This document shows positions 35,479-43,126 of a DNA stretch of 64,000 bases, one piece after another (within the stretch, counting starts at the first letter, position 1; the number at the start of each line of letters is the position of its first letter). The stretch covers positions 98,422 through 162,421 of the forward strand of contig JAHBXW010000011.1 of the NCBI GenBank assembly GCA_019636235.1, in the 5' to 3' direction. The stretch comes from Planctomyces sp. GTDB taxonomy: Bacteria > Planctomycetota > Planctomycetia > Planctomycetales > Planctomycetaceae. A model generated the notes under the pieces. It had not been told where the DNA came from, did not search any database, and saw only the letters and a list, made by a program, of their open reading frames with translations. A program made the translations under genes and the position numbers.

Positions 35479-36279
35479 TCAGCGGAACTTCGCATCCCCC
35501 TGGGCGACAGGGGCCGGCGACTCCAGCGGCAGATCGGGCTGCGCCGGCGGATCGAAGTCGCTGCGGGAACGCGTCACTCGATGCCCGTCCAGGAGAAACG
35601 CCGGCTCCAACTCGTTCCCGCCTGTGAACTGGCGGTTCAACCGGAATGTGCCGGCGACCGAAACCCGGCCGGAGTCATGGTCGGCCGTGGCCTGGCCGCT
35701 CATGAACACGCCGATCATGTCCCACATCTCGGGTTTGCCGCCAAACAGGCAGCAGCCGTCATCCCTCACAAGCAGAAATTCTGTCAGGCCCCGCTGCTGT
35801 TTCGTCGGGTACATGAACCCCTTCAGAAACACATTCTGACCGTCCAGGGCCAGCAATTCGGCAGGCAATTCATCCGGCGGCGCCCCTTGCAGCACGCGCT
35901 TCGCTTTGGCGGAAACGTCCCGGGTGAAGCTGATCCGCGTGTAGCCGACCGGGATTTCCGTCTGATAGACGTACACCTGGTACAGGATGCCGCCCCCGAG
36001 CGCCGCCGCCGAAAGTGCCAGGCCCCAGAGCGCCAGCCCTGTGCCGCCGATCTCCCCCTTCGAGGTCCGCACCTGATAAACGGCCAGGGTCAACAGCAGC
36101 AGGTTCGCCGCCGGGAGGACCAGCGCGAACCAGAACAGAATCAGGGTGGCGGACAGCAGCCCCAACACGAAGCTGATGGCCGCCAACATCGACAGCGGCC
36201 GGTAGTCGAACCGCTCCAACTCGTCGAGTTTCGCCGCGACCGGGATGCCGCGGGAGGTCGGGCAGGTCAGGGACGACAT
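35479..36279 (-). CDS. DUF3299-family membrane protein A
   Basis: 266 residues, a close relative of the protein encoded at 34297-35121: same N-terminal membrane part (RPLSMLAAISFVLGLLSATL), same middle (GILYQVYVYQTEIP), then LLALDGQNVFLKGFMYPTKQQRGL and EFLLVRDDGCCLFGGKPEMWDMIGVFM. The Cys pair is shifted relative to the paralogue (CCLFG instead of CCFG). Nucleotide identity is high: a 29-base block (35963-35991) is identical to 34805-34833, which suggests a recent tandem duplication or gene conversion. ATG 36279 is used because the start text (MSSLT) mirrors that of the paralogue (MSTMT). First gene of the minus-strand series. Confidence 0.84.
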   Translation of the reverse strand: MSSLTCPTSRGIPVAAKLDELERFDYRPLSMLAAISFVLGLLSATLILFWFALVLPAANLLLLTLAVYQVRTSKGEIGGTGLALWGLALSAAALGGGILYQVYVYQTEIPVGYTRISFTRDVSAKAKRVLQGAPPDELPAELLALDGQNVFLKGFMYPTKQQRGLTEFLLVRDDGCCLFGGKPEMWDMIGVFMSGQATADHDSGRVSVAGTFRLNRQFTGGNELEPAFLLDGHRVTRSRSDFDPPAQPDLPLESPAPVAQGDAKFR

Positions 36280-36584
36280 TGGGCGCTCCACCACGTCACG
36301 GATTCATTTCAGGCAGCGGGCAGCATATCCGGCCGCGCGAAGTGTCGCCGCAACGCCATTCGGCATCAGTGAATGCGGCCAGAAGCGGCGACCCTGCAGC
36401 ATGCAGCCCTGCCGCAGGAATACGCGAATTCGATGGCGCTCCGCCAACCAATCCCGCCCGCAGTGGCCATTCCCCGCGGTTTCCTCCAGACTACACAACG
36501 GCGCGGCGACTGACGACCGTTTCAGGCCCATCCACGTTGCTCGGGAGCCGCGCCCCGTTCCATCGCGGCCCCGGAGACTCCCAG
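36280..36584. other. intergenic region between divergent DUF3299 A and DUF58 genes
   Basis: 305 bases with no convincing gene. Contains the second copy of the 41-base element at 36446-36486. Probably holds the divergent promoters of DUF3299 A and the DUF58 gene. Confidence 0.5.
36446..36486 (-). repeat. 41-base element, copy 2 (upstream of DUF3299 paralogue A)
   Basis: Matches 35400-35440 at 32 of 41 positions by eye. Located ~170 bases upstream of the paralogue A start. Because the block lies outside both coding regions, the duplicated unit included upstream DNA, or the block is a conserved regulatory element; sequence alone cannot separate these. Confidence 0.55.
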
Positions 36585-37559
36585 GTGTCCACCTCGAATC
36601 CCGGCGACCTCAAGTTCAAGTACCTGCAGCAGGCGGACCTGCGGCGACTCGAACAATTGCTGTTCGCCCCCCGGCGGGTCATCGAAGGTCGGTTCTCGGG
36701 ACAGTACGCCACGCGGCAACGCGGCCAGAGCATCGAATTCCGGGACTACCGCTCGTATTTCCCGGGGGATGAAATCACCGCGATCGACTGGAAGGTCTAC
36801 GGCCGCACGGATCGCCTCTACATCAAGCTGTTTGAGCACCAGAGCGAACTGACGGTGCACCTGATCCTCGATGCGTCCGCGTCGATGGCCTACCAGGGCA
36901 TCTCTCCGGACACGCGACACCCGTCCGACTCGAAATTCGATTACGCCTGCCGCCTGGCCGCGGCGATCGGGTTCCTCATCGTCCGGCAGCACGACCGGTT
37001 CTCGTTCTCGCTGGCCCAGGCCCCGCTGGCCGCCTCCAAGACGACGCGCCTCGGAACGTCCGGGCCTACCAAACATTTCCCGCCAGGCGGGACGCTGCGG
37101 CATCTCGCCGGCGTGCTGGAGGCCATGGAGCAGACGCGTCCCCGCGGGAATTCGGGCCTCGCGACGGTGATCCACGAACTCGCCCGCCGCGGGCGGCGAC
37201 GGGAACTGGCCGTCATTTTCAGCGACCTGCTGGACGATTCGGATGCGATCGCCGAGGCGCTGGCGACCCGCGTGCACCACGGCGGCGAGGCGGTGGTGAT
37301 CCATGTGCTGCACCCGGACGAGGTGTCGTTGCCGAACGTCGAGCACGGCATCTTCGTCGACAGCGAGACGGGCGGCCGGTTGCGGCTGGATGTTCAGGAG
37401 ATCCGCGAGTCGTACGCGGCGCGGATGCAGGAGTTCCTGAAGGGTTGGGAACAGCGGTGCGCCCGGATGGGGGTAGATTACTTCCGGGCGGAGTCGTCGG
37501 AACCCTACTGGCAGACGCTGGAGCGGTACCTGCTGGGTCGGGCGGCGATCGGCCGGTAG
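36585..37559 (+). CDS. DUF58 (vWA-related) domain protein
   Basis: 324 residues with a GTG start at 36585 and GGAG eight bases before it. The DUF58 core is complete: APRRVIEGRFSGQYATRQRGQSIEFRDYRSYFPGDEITAIDWKVYGRTDRLYIKLFE, the R-D-Y-x-x-G-D-x-x-x-x-I-D-W-x-x-x-R-x region that defines the family. It is followed by a vWA-like segment (VHLILDASASMAY, an incomplete D-x-S-x-S MIDAS motif, later IFSDLLDDSDAIAEAL). DUF58 proteins usually accompany MoxR ATPases and transglutaminase-like proteins; none is adjacent here. The longer upstream ATG frame shares its first bases with the divergent gene's start codon and looks non-coding. Confidence 0.85.
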   Translation: MSTSNPGDLKFKYLQQADLRRLEQLLFAPRRVIEGRFSGQYATRQRGQSIEFRDYRSYFPGDEITAIDWKVYGRTDRLYIKLFEHQSELTVHLILDASASMAYQGISPDTRHPSDSKFDYACRLAAAIGFLIVRQHDRFSFSLAQAPLAASKTTRLGTSGPTKHFPPGGTLRHLAGVLEAMEQTRPRGNSGLATVIHELARRGRRRELAVIFSDLLDDSDAIAEALATRVHHGGEAVVIHVLHPDEVSLPNVEHGIFVDSETGGRLRLDVQEIRESYAARMQEFLKGWEQRCARMGVDYFRAESSEPYWQTLERYLLGRAAIGR

Positions 37560-37597
37560 CGGGGCCGGCGAGGCGAGCGAGGGGGCCGCAAACGCAC

Positions 37598-37626
37598 AAC
37601 GCCCGACGCATCATGCGCCGGGCGTT
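37598..37626. terminator. candidate bidirectional hairpin between convergent DUF58 and csp genes
   Basis: Stem of 13 bases (AACGCCCGACGCA, 37598-37610; TGCGCCGGGCGTT, 37614-37626) with a three-base loop and one A/C mismatch. It sits 39 bases after the DUF58 stop and 123 bases past the csp stop. No clear T tract follows in either direction, so it is a weak terminator candidate. Confidence 0.4.
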
Positions 37627-37748
37627 GAAGTTGCGTCTCGAATCCGGACAGCGAACGTCTCGGTCGTCCGTTCAGTGGTGTGCACTCCGCGGCGAAGTGC
37701 AGTGGAAGGTTCCGGACACGGCCAGTGCAGCGGTTGCGGGGTCGCCGT

Positions 37749-37952
37749 TCAGGCAGGTTTGACGACGGAAGCGCGCATCCCCTTGGGGCCCATCTCCGCC
37801 TCGAATTCCACGTTCTGCCCCTCGTAGAGCGTCTCGAAACTCGCATCCTGGATGGCCGACAGGTGGAAGAACAGGTCCTTCCCCCGTTCCGCGCCGGCGA
37901 TGAATCCGAATCCCTTGTCCGCCACCAACTTTTTGATCGTTCCGCGCTGCAT
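37749..37952 (-). CDS. cold-shock domain protein (CspA family)
   Basis: 67 residues, typical length. Both RNA-binding motifs are intact: RNP1 KGFGFI and RNP2 DLFFHLS. The N-terminus is M-Q-R-G-T-I-K-K-L rather than the common M-x-x-G-x-V-K-W-F, with Leu replacing the aromatic residue. Csp proteins bind single-stranded RNA/DNA and act as RNA chaperones. A strong GAGGAAGGG ribosome site precedes the ATG by about six bases. The unusually long gap upstream (412 bases) could include a long 5' leader, as in E. coli cspA, where the leader controls temperature-dependent expression. Confidence 0.95.
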   Translation of the reverse strand: MQRGTIKKLVADKGFGFIAGAERGKDLFFHLSAIQDASFETLYEGQNVEFEAEMGPKGMRASVVKPA

Positions 37953-38364
37953 GGCAGCCCTTCCTCACACGAATCAATGGGAGAACATCCACAGAGGCTG
38001 GGGAACGAGCCAACATCCGCGACTTCCTGCACGGCGTGACGTCTTGCGACGCCGTAACAACCACATTCCGCGTTGACAGGCTGCGTGAGTTCCAGAACGG
38101 AACTGATCTGCTGCGTGACAGTACGTGTGAGGTGACCGCTGGAAAATCGAGGTCGGGATCGAATCCGCCTCTACTGATGCGTCAGTCTAGACAGACGTTC
38201 TGGACGACGCCACCCCGTACGTCCCCGGTTCCGGGGTCACTTCAAGTGGATAAATGTTCACATAAGGCCAGTTTCTCGGAAATGCATAATTCCCATCCGG
38301 CCTTGCATCTCGTCCGCCGCCCGCGCCGTCCGCGGCACATCGCTCTGTAACCTGCTTCAGACAA
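37953..38364 (-). other. possible long 5' leader and promoter region of the csp gene
   Basis: 412 bases separating csp from the upstream uridylyltransferase gene (both minus). No reading frame is convincing. It contains a 7-base perfect inverted repeat (38031-38037 / 38049-38055) close to the csp start and a short CCCCGG/CCGGGG palindrome at 38223-38236. An AT-richer stretch around 38245-38300 is a candidate promoter area, but no clear -35/-10 pair was identified. Confidence 0.45.
38031..38055 (-). promoter_or_regulatory. candidate hairpin in the csp 5' leader
   Basis: Inverted repeat ACGGCGT (38031-38037) and ACGCCGT (38049-38055) with an 11-base loop, about 80-100 bases upstream of the csp ATG. 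It would form in the mRNA leader if transcription starts further upstream. Whether it regulates translation is unknown. Confidence 0.3.
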
Positions 38365-39102
38365 TCAACTTCGGGATTTCATCTCCGCCTCCACCGCCGA
38401 CAATTGCTCCTGGGTGTTGACCCCCATCGCTTCCCGGATTTCGAAGCGGCAGGCCGCCCGCACCGGACGCCCCGACCCCCGCAGGATCTCCGCGCAGTCC
38501 GTCAGGTAGTACTCCGCCTGAGAGTTGTTCGGCCGCACCTCGTCCAGCGCGCGGAACAGCTCCCGCCCATCGAACGCGAAGCAACCCGTATTGATCTCCG
38601 TGATCGCCTGCTCCTCGGGCGTCGCATCCTTCTGCTCGACGATTCGCAGGAACTCCCCGTCCGCCCCCCGCACGATCCGCCCCAGGCCGGCGTTCTGCTC
38701 CGTCCGGGCCGTTCCCACCACGCAGGCCGCAGCGTGGGTCCGCTGTTCTTCCAGCAGTCCCGCCAGCGACTCCGCCCTGAGCAGCGGCGTGTCCCCCGCC
38801 AGCACCAGCACCGGACCGTCATGATCCTTCAGCAACGCGCGCGACATCATCACCGCGTGGCCCGTGCCGAGCTGCTCGGTCTGGTGTGCGAACTCGACGT
38901 CCGGATGATGCGCGAGCGCCGCCTGGACGACCTCCGCTTTGTGGCCCACCACCACCACCAGCCGCGTGCAGCCCGCCTTCCGGGCCGCGTCCAGCACGTA
39001 CTCGACCATCGGCCGCCCGCACGCCTGGTGCAGCACCTTCGGGGTCTCCGACAACATCCGCTTGCTCTTGCCCGCCGCGAGAATCACCGCCACTGCCGAC
39101 AT
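38365..39102 (-). CDS. GlmU-like UDP-GlcNAc pyrophosphorylase domain, lacks the acetyltransferase half
   Basis: 245 residues. The nucleotidyltransferase features are clear: VILAAGKSKRMLSETPKVLHQACGRPM, then FAHQTEQLGTGHAVM, VLVLAGDTPLL, and the conserved GEFLRIVEQKDATPEEQ and EINTGCFAF segments. This is the N-terminal uridylyltransferase domain of GlmU, which makes UDP-GlcNAc from GlcNAc-1-P and UTP. The left-handed beta-helix acetyltransferase domain that E. coli GlmU needs to make GlcNAc-1-P is missing, so that step, if used, is on another protein. GTRM, the common nucleotide-binding tetrapeptide, reads SKRM here. It is followed 130 bases on by XdhC on the other side. Confidence 0.82.
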   Translation of the reverse strand: MSAVAVILAAGKSKRMLSETPKVLHQACGRPMVEYVLDAARKAGCTRLVVVVGHKAEVVQAALAHHPDVEFAHQTEQLGTGHAVMMSRALLKDHDGPVLVLAGDTPLLRAESLAGLLEEQRTHAAACVVGTARTEQNAGLGRIVRGADGEFLRIVEQKDATPEEQAITEINTGCFAFDGRELFRALDEVRPNNSQAEYYLTDCAEILRGSGRPVRAACRFEIREAMGVNTQEQLSAVEAEMKSRS

Positions 39103-39235
39103 GTCGATTTCACCTTCTTACCCAGGACGCCACGAAATCGCCCCGCACTGCCGATCTGTTTACCAGCCGGACCGACCGCGACCAATCGAAAACCCGGCTG
39201 CGGACCGGCTCCGCGCCTGGGACATCGCCGCCGCA

Positions 39236-40309
39236 TCACCGACCGGCGACCGCATCTTTCATTGAGCGGACGGGCGACGATGGCTCGCTGCGGTTCCGCA
39301 CGGCGATCAGCTCCGCCACGATGCTGACGGCGATCTCCGGGACGGTCTGCGATCCGATGTCGTAACCCAGCGGCGCGTGGACCCGTTCGAGCGTCGACCG
39401 CGGCACGCCCGCCTGCTCCAGATCCTCGAAAATCATCCGAATCTTGCGTTTGCTGCCGATCATTCCCAGGTAGCGGAACGGCTTCCGGGCCAGGTGCAGC
39501 AGCGCCTCTTCGTCGTGATTGTGGCCGCGCGTGACGATGATCCCGAAATCCGCGTCGGAGGTTTCCAGCGGCCGCAACACCTCTTCGATCGGCCCAGCAA
39601 TCCGCTGCGCCGCCCGGGGGAACCGTTCCTCGCTGCAGTATTCGGCACGGTCGTCGATGACCCAGACGTCGAAATCGACATCGGCCGCCAGCGCCGCCGT
39701 CTTCTGTCCGACATGCCCGCCGCCGACGATGATCAGCCGGCAGCGCGGCAGCGTCGTGAGGTAGGAGACGCCGCCGGCGACGTACGGGCGCGGACGACCG
39801 CGCAGCGGACGCAGGCCGTCGACGACAGCCTCCGGGACGTCGCCCGGAAGCGTCTGGGCGAACAGGCGGTCCTCATCGTCGAACAGCCAGCGCGCGCCGG
39901 CCGGGACATCGGGCAGGTCCAGCGCCACGGCTTCGGTGCAACCGCGGCCGGCCGCGAGATGGTCGGCGTACGCCTGGTAAAAGCCGGACCCCGGGCCGGC
40001 TGCGACGGGGTCGACAAGCATTCGCATCCGGCCGCCGCAGATCAGGCCATCGTCCCAGCCGTAGTCGCTGTCGAGCTGGAACGTGAGAAGCTCCGCGGCG
40101 CCGCCGGGCGGGAGCGCCAGGGCCTTGCGTTTGACTTCCGCCTCGACGCAACCGCCGCCGAGAGTGCCGACCTGGCTGCCGTCGGGAAACACCAGCATGG
40201 CGGCGCCGGCCTTCTGCGGCGTCGACCCGCGGGTCTCGACGAGGGACGTGAACACGACGCGGGCGCTACGGCGGGCGGCGTCTGTCAGGGCTTCCAGAAC
40301 CTGGCGCAT
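39236..40309 (-). CDS. xdhC: XdhC/CoxI-family molybdenum cofactor maturation protein
   Basis: 357 residues with two parts. The N-terminal XdhC/CoxI domain contains ETRGSTPQKAGAAMLVFPDGS, GGGCVEAEVKRKA and DDGLICGGRMRMLVDP, the hallmarks of the family. The C-terminal part carries a Rossmann-like LIIVGGGHVGQKTAALAADVDFDVWVIDDRAEY followed by ITRGHNHDEEALL and ... KPFRYLGMIGSKRK, the signature of the NAD-binding XdhC half. XdhC binds and sulfurates molybdenum cofactor for insertion into xanthine dehydrogenase. No molybdopterin hydroxylase is in this window, so its client is elsewhere. Confidence 0.9.
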   Translation of the reverse strand: MRQVLEALTDAARRSARVVFTSLVETRGSTPQKAGAAMLVFPDGSQVGTLGGGCVEAEVKRKALALPPGGAAELLTFQLDSDYGWDDGLICGGRMRMLVDPVAAGPGSGFYQAYADHLAAGRGCTEAVALDLPDVPAGARWLFDDEDRLFAQTLPGDVPEAVVDGLRPLRGRPRPYVAGGVSYLTTLPRCRLIIVGGGHVGQKTAALAADVDFDVWVIDDRAEYCSEERFPRAAQRIAGPIEEVLRPLETSDADFGIIVTRGHNHDEEALLHLARKPFRYLGMIGSKRKIRMIFEDLEQAGVPRSTLERVHAPLGYDIGSQTVPEIAVSIVAELIAVRNRSEPSSPVRSMKDAVAGR

Positions 40310-40547
40310 GATTCAGAACGGAGTGGCGGGCGGCCCGTCGCCGCGCGACATCGCGGGTCGACGCGAGCCGCCGGTCCGTAAGAGTCTCGCCGCGCGCCGC
40401 GGGCAGATCGAGTCCGAGCGGGAAAAAACATCCGGGCGCCGTCGATCGATCGAAGGCCACCCGACCAAGCGGGACCACGCGCCGCGGCCAGCCGTGTGAT
40501 ACACTGCGCGTCGCGCCGGCTCCCGATCTCTTGTTGAGGCCCGATTC

Positions 40548-41870
40548 ATGTACGTTCGGCTCCGAGTGTTCGCTGCGCTGTCTCTGGCTCTGCCCTGCGG
40601 CGCGGCGTTCGCGGAAATCGCCCCCCTGATCGAAGTCATCCCCGCCGAGAAGGCCACGGCGGATTTCGCGTTCGCCAGCGTGCCGCGTCCCTCCGCCAGC
40701 GACGCCGCCAGCGTCGCGCGGCTGTCCATCGTCGCCGGCCAGGCCGATGCCAATTCCGGCAGCGTCAAAACGCTCCAGGATGGCCAGCTGCCCGAGAACG
40801 ACGATCAGCCCGCCCGCAACGTCTTTTTTGCACCCGGCACGCGCGGCGGACGCGTCCTCGTCGAGCTGCGCGAACCGGCCGACATTCAGCAGATCAATAC
40901 CTACTCCTGGCATCCCGCCGACAGGGCTCCGCAGGTCTATCGCGTTTATGGCGATGCGGGGGACAGCGACAAGCGCGTCCCCGCCCGCCGGCGCGATTCC
41001 GCTGCGGATGCCGGCTGGACGCTGATCGCCACTGTCGACACCCGTCCCGTGGACGGCGCGCCCGGCGGCCAGCACGGCGTATCGATCGCCGGCAGTGAGG
41101 AACAGCCCATCGGCCGCCATCGCCGGCTGCTGTTTGAAATCGAACGCACGCAGGACCGCGATCAATGGGGTCTGACGTTCTTCAGCGAGCTGGATGTCGT
41201 CGACGGCAACGAGTACGAGCCGCAGCCGGAGATCCGCGAGATCGCGACGCTCGACATCGACGGCGGCTACACGATCACGTTCGACACGACCGACACGCCC
41301 GAACTGAAGAGCTGGGTCGACAGCAAGCTGCAGCCCGTCTGCCGCGAGTGGTATCCGAAAATCGTGGCGATGTTCCCGAGCGATGGTTACGACGCGCCGC
41401 GGACGTTTTCCGTGACGTTCCACGCGGACATGGACGGCGTGGCCTTCTGCCGCGGGACGGAGGTCCACTGCGCGGGCCGCTGGTTCCGACAGAACCTGGA
41501 GGGCGAGGCGGCCGGCGCCGTCGTGCATGAAATGGTTCACGTGGTCCAGCAGTACGGCCGCACTCGGGGCGGCAATCGGAATCCGGGCTGGCTTGTCGAG
41601 GGCGTGGCCGACTACGTGCGGTGGTGCCTGTACGAGCCGGAGTCGTTGCGGCCGCGTCCTGATCCCGAGCGCGCCAAGTACACGGACAGCTACCGCACGA
41701 CCGGCGCGTTCCTGGCCTGGATCGCGGACCGGCATGGCGAGGACGCGGTGCGGATGCTGAACACGGCGATGCGGGAGGGGACGTACGCGCCGCACGTCTG
41801 GGAGCGGGCGACGGGCGCGACGGTCGATGAGCTGTGGGAGACTTACGCGGCGTCGCTGCGCGGCAAGTGA
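40548..41870 (+). CDS. secreted basic-secretory-protein-type zinc peptidase with an N-terminal beta domain
   Basis: 440 residues with a signal peptide (MYVRLRVFAALSLALPCGAAFA). Residues ~25-230 appear to be a beta-sandwich (discoidin-like) domain. The C-terminal ~200 residues match the plant/bacterial BSP peptidase family: VVHEMVHVVQQ (HExxH zinc motif), followed by NPGWLVEGVADYVRW, the downstream Glu-containing segment of gluzincins. Other features are DSYRTTGAFLAWI. Related plant proteins are pathogenesis-related proteases. The ATG has weak ribosome-site support (TTGAGG ~10 bases before). The gene is divergent from xdhC with ~238 bases between, and is convergent with the DUF1992 gene. Confidence 0.8.
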   Translation: MYVRLRVFAALSLALPCGAAFAEIAPLIEVIPAEKATADFAFASVPRPSASDAASVARLSIVAGQADANSGSVKTLQDGQLPENDDQPARNVFFAPGTRGGRVLVELREPADIQQINTYSWHPADRAPQVYRVYGDAGDSDKRVPARRRDSAADAGWTLIATVDTRPVDGAPGGQHGVSIAGSEEQPIGRHRRLLFEIERTQDRDQWGLTFFSELDVVDGNEYEPQPEIREIATLDIDGGYTITFDTTDTPELKSWVDSKLQPVCREWYPKIVAMFPSDGYDAPRTFSVTFHADMDGVAFCRGTEVHCAGRWFRQNLEGEAAGAVVHEMVHVVQQYGRTRGGNRNPGWLVEGVADYVRWCLYEPESLRPRPDPERAKYTDSYRTTGAFLAWIADRHGEDAVRMLNTAMREGTYAPHVWERATGATVDELWETYAASLRGK

Positions 41871-41935
41871 GATGGGAATTCCAGACGGCGGATCGGGCCG
41901 TCGCTCCGGCCTCCCGTCTGGGCAGTCCCGGCGCA

Positions 41936-42376
41936 TCAGCCTCCGCCTTGTCGCGAGTCCCGCCAGGCGCGAACCGCTTCGTCGACGTCGACCGGCAGCA
42001 CGACGACCGGCGGCGCCGGCTCGAGCGAAGCGATCGCTTCCCGGATCTGTCCGTTCAGACGTTCGAGCTGCTGACGCACCTCGAGTTCAGAAGTGATGCG
42101 CGGCAGGCGCTCCAGCAGCCGCTCGCGGGCGAGGTTGGCGGTCAGCAGCGGATGCACGACCGAGAGCCCCTCGTCCTTCAGTTTGCGTTTGACCCACCAG
42201 TCGTCATCGCGGGGATCATCGATCCCGGGAATTGGTTGTCCGGCGCCGGGCAGATTGTCGAAGTCGCCGGCCGCCTCGGCCTCGCGAATGCGGCGATCGA
42301 CGTAGCTTTCCCACTCGAGTCCGGCGGGCTTGCGCGGCGGAGTGGAGGGCGGATCGGGGGGCGGAGCAGAGGACAT
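41936..42376 (-). CDS. DUF1992 domain protein
   Basis: 146 residues. The conserved DUF1992 core (also found in animal DnaJ homolog subfamily C member 28) is complete: VDRRIREAEAAGDFDNLPGAGQPI, a D-D-x-W-W-V pair (DDDWWVKRKLK), and LTANLARERLLERLP. The N-terminus is a Pro-rich leader of ~20 residues. The function of the domain in bacteria is unknown; in some it is linked to YhbP/DnaJ-type processes. It reads toward the BSP peptidase gene and is divergent from the nucleotidyltransferase gene, 90 bases away. Confidence 0.9.
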   Translation of the reverse strand: MSSAPPPDPPSTPPRKPAGLEWESYVDRRIREAEAAGDFDNLPGAGQPIPGIDDPRDDDWWVKRKLKDEGLSVVHPLLTANLARERLLERLPRITSELEVRQQLERLNGQIREAIASLEPAPPVVVLPVDVDEAVRAWRDSRQGGG

Positions 42377-42466
42377 GACGAGGCGGACCGGCGGAGCCCG
42401 TGTTGCAGGGAGTCGTACGCTCAGCCGAGAATACCTCAGGCAGGCAGCGCGAGTGGAGCGAGAGCG

Positions 42467-43063
42467 ATGGTCCGAACGCCGTTAAAAGACTTCTCCTGGG
42501 AAAGGATGGCGGCAGCCGTGGACGCCGTTCGAGAGCGGGCATGCCGGGCGTCCGCGGCCCTCGTGCGGGCCAATGTCCCACACTCCATTATTGGCGGACA
42601 TGCGGTGGCGTCCTGGGTGGCCCGCGTGGATGCCGAAGCCGTCCGCAACACGGCTGATGTCGACCTGCTGGTGCGCCGCGAGGACTTCGCCCGCGTGATC
42701 GACGCCCTGCAGGACGTCGGATTTGCGTATCAGAACGTGCACGGAATCGATCTGTTTCTCGACGGACCGGACGGCTCGGTCCGCAGCGCCATCCACCTGG
42801 TGTTTGCGGGCGAACGCGTCCGCGAGACCTATCCTGAACCGGCGCCGACAGTCGAAGAAAGCGTACCCGGCCCGGACTTCCCCGTCCCGACGCTGGAGGC
42901 GCTCGTCCGGATGAAATTGACGTCGTTCCGGCTGAAGGATCGCGTCCATCTGCTCGATCTGCTGGAAGTCGGGCTGATCGACGATCGCTGGACGGACCGC
43001 ATTCCCGCGTCCTTGCGGGATCGGCTGCAAGACGTGTTCGACTCGCGCGATCGTGAGGCTTGA
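42467..43063 (+). CDS. nucleotidyltransferase-fold protein (AbiEii/DUF6036-like)
   Basis: 198 residues. The nucleotidyltransferase signature is present: IIGGHAVASWV (GG) followed after ~18 residues by TADVDLLV (D-x-D/E pattern), then a later FLDGPDG strand and LTSFRLKDRVHLLDLLEVG. The fold is shared with AbiEii/MenT-type toxins and with tRNA- or aminoglycoside-modifying enzymes. No antitoxin-like small gene lies next to it, so a toxin role is not supported. GGAG eight bases before ATG 42467 supports that start. A short hairpin follows the stop. Confidence 0.75.
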   Translation: MVRTPLKDFSWERMAAAVDAVRERACRASAALVRANVPHSIIGGHAVASWVARVDAEAVRNTADVDLLVRREDFARVIDALQDVGFAYQNVHGIDLFLDGPDGSVRSAIHLVFAGERVRETYPEPAPTVEESVPGPDFPVPTLEALVRMKLTSFRLKDRVHLLDLLEVGLIDDRWTDRIPASLRDRLQDVFDSRDREA

Positions 43064-43066
43064 GAC

Positions 43067-43081
43067 CGCGCCTTCGGCGCG
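43067..43081. terminator. short hairpin after the nucleotidyltransferase gene
   Basis: Perfect CGCGCC/GGCGCG stem with a TTC loop, four bases after the stop codon. No T run follows, so it is a weak candidate for a terminator or mRNA-stabilising hairpin. Confidence 0.35.
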
Positions 43082-43126
43082 TGTGGCGAGCGAATCTTTG
43101 TCCGCCGCGCGCCATCGCGACGCAGA

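Noticed and set aside
38223..38236. CCCCGG-TT-CCGGGG palindrome, considered as an operator
   Set aside because: Short, GC-only, and such palindromes are expected often in this composition; no second copy near a promoter.
41936..43063. DUF1992 plus nucleotidyltransferase considered as a toxin-antitoxin pair
   Set aside because: The genes are divergent, DUF1992 is a housekeeping-like domain, and there is no overlap or shared operon.
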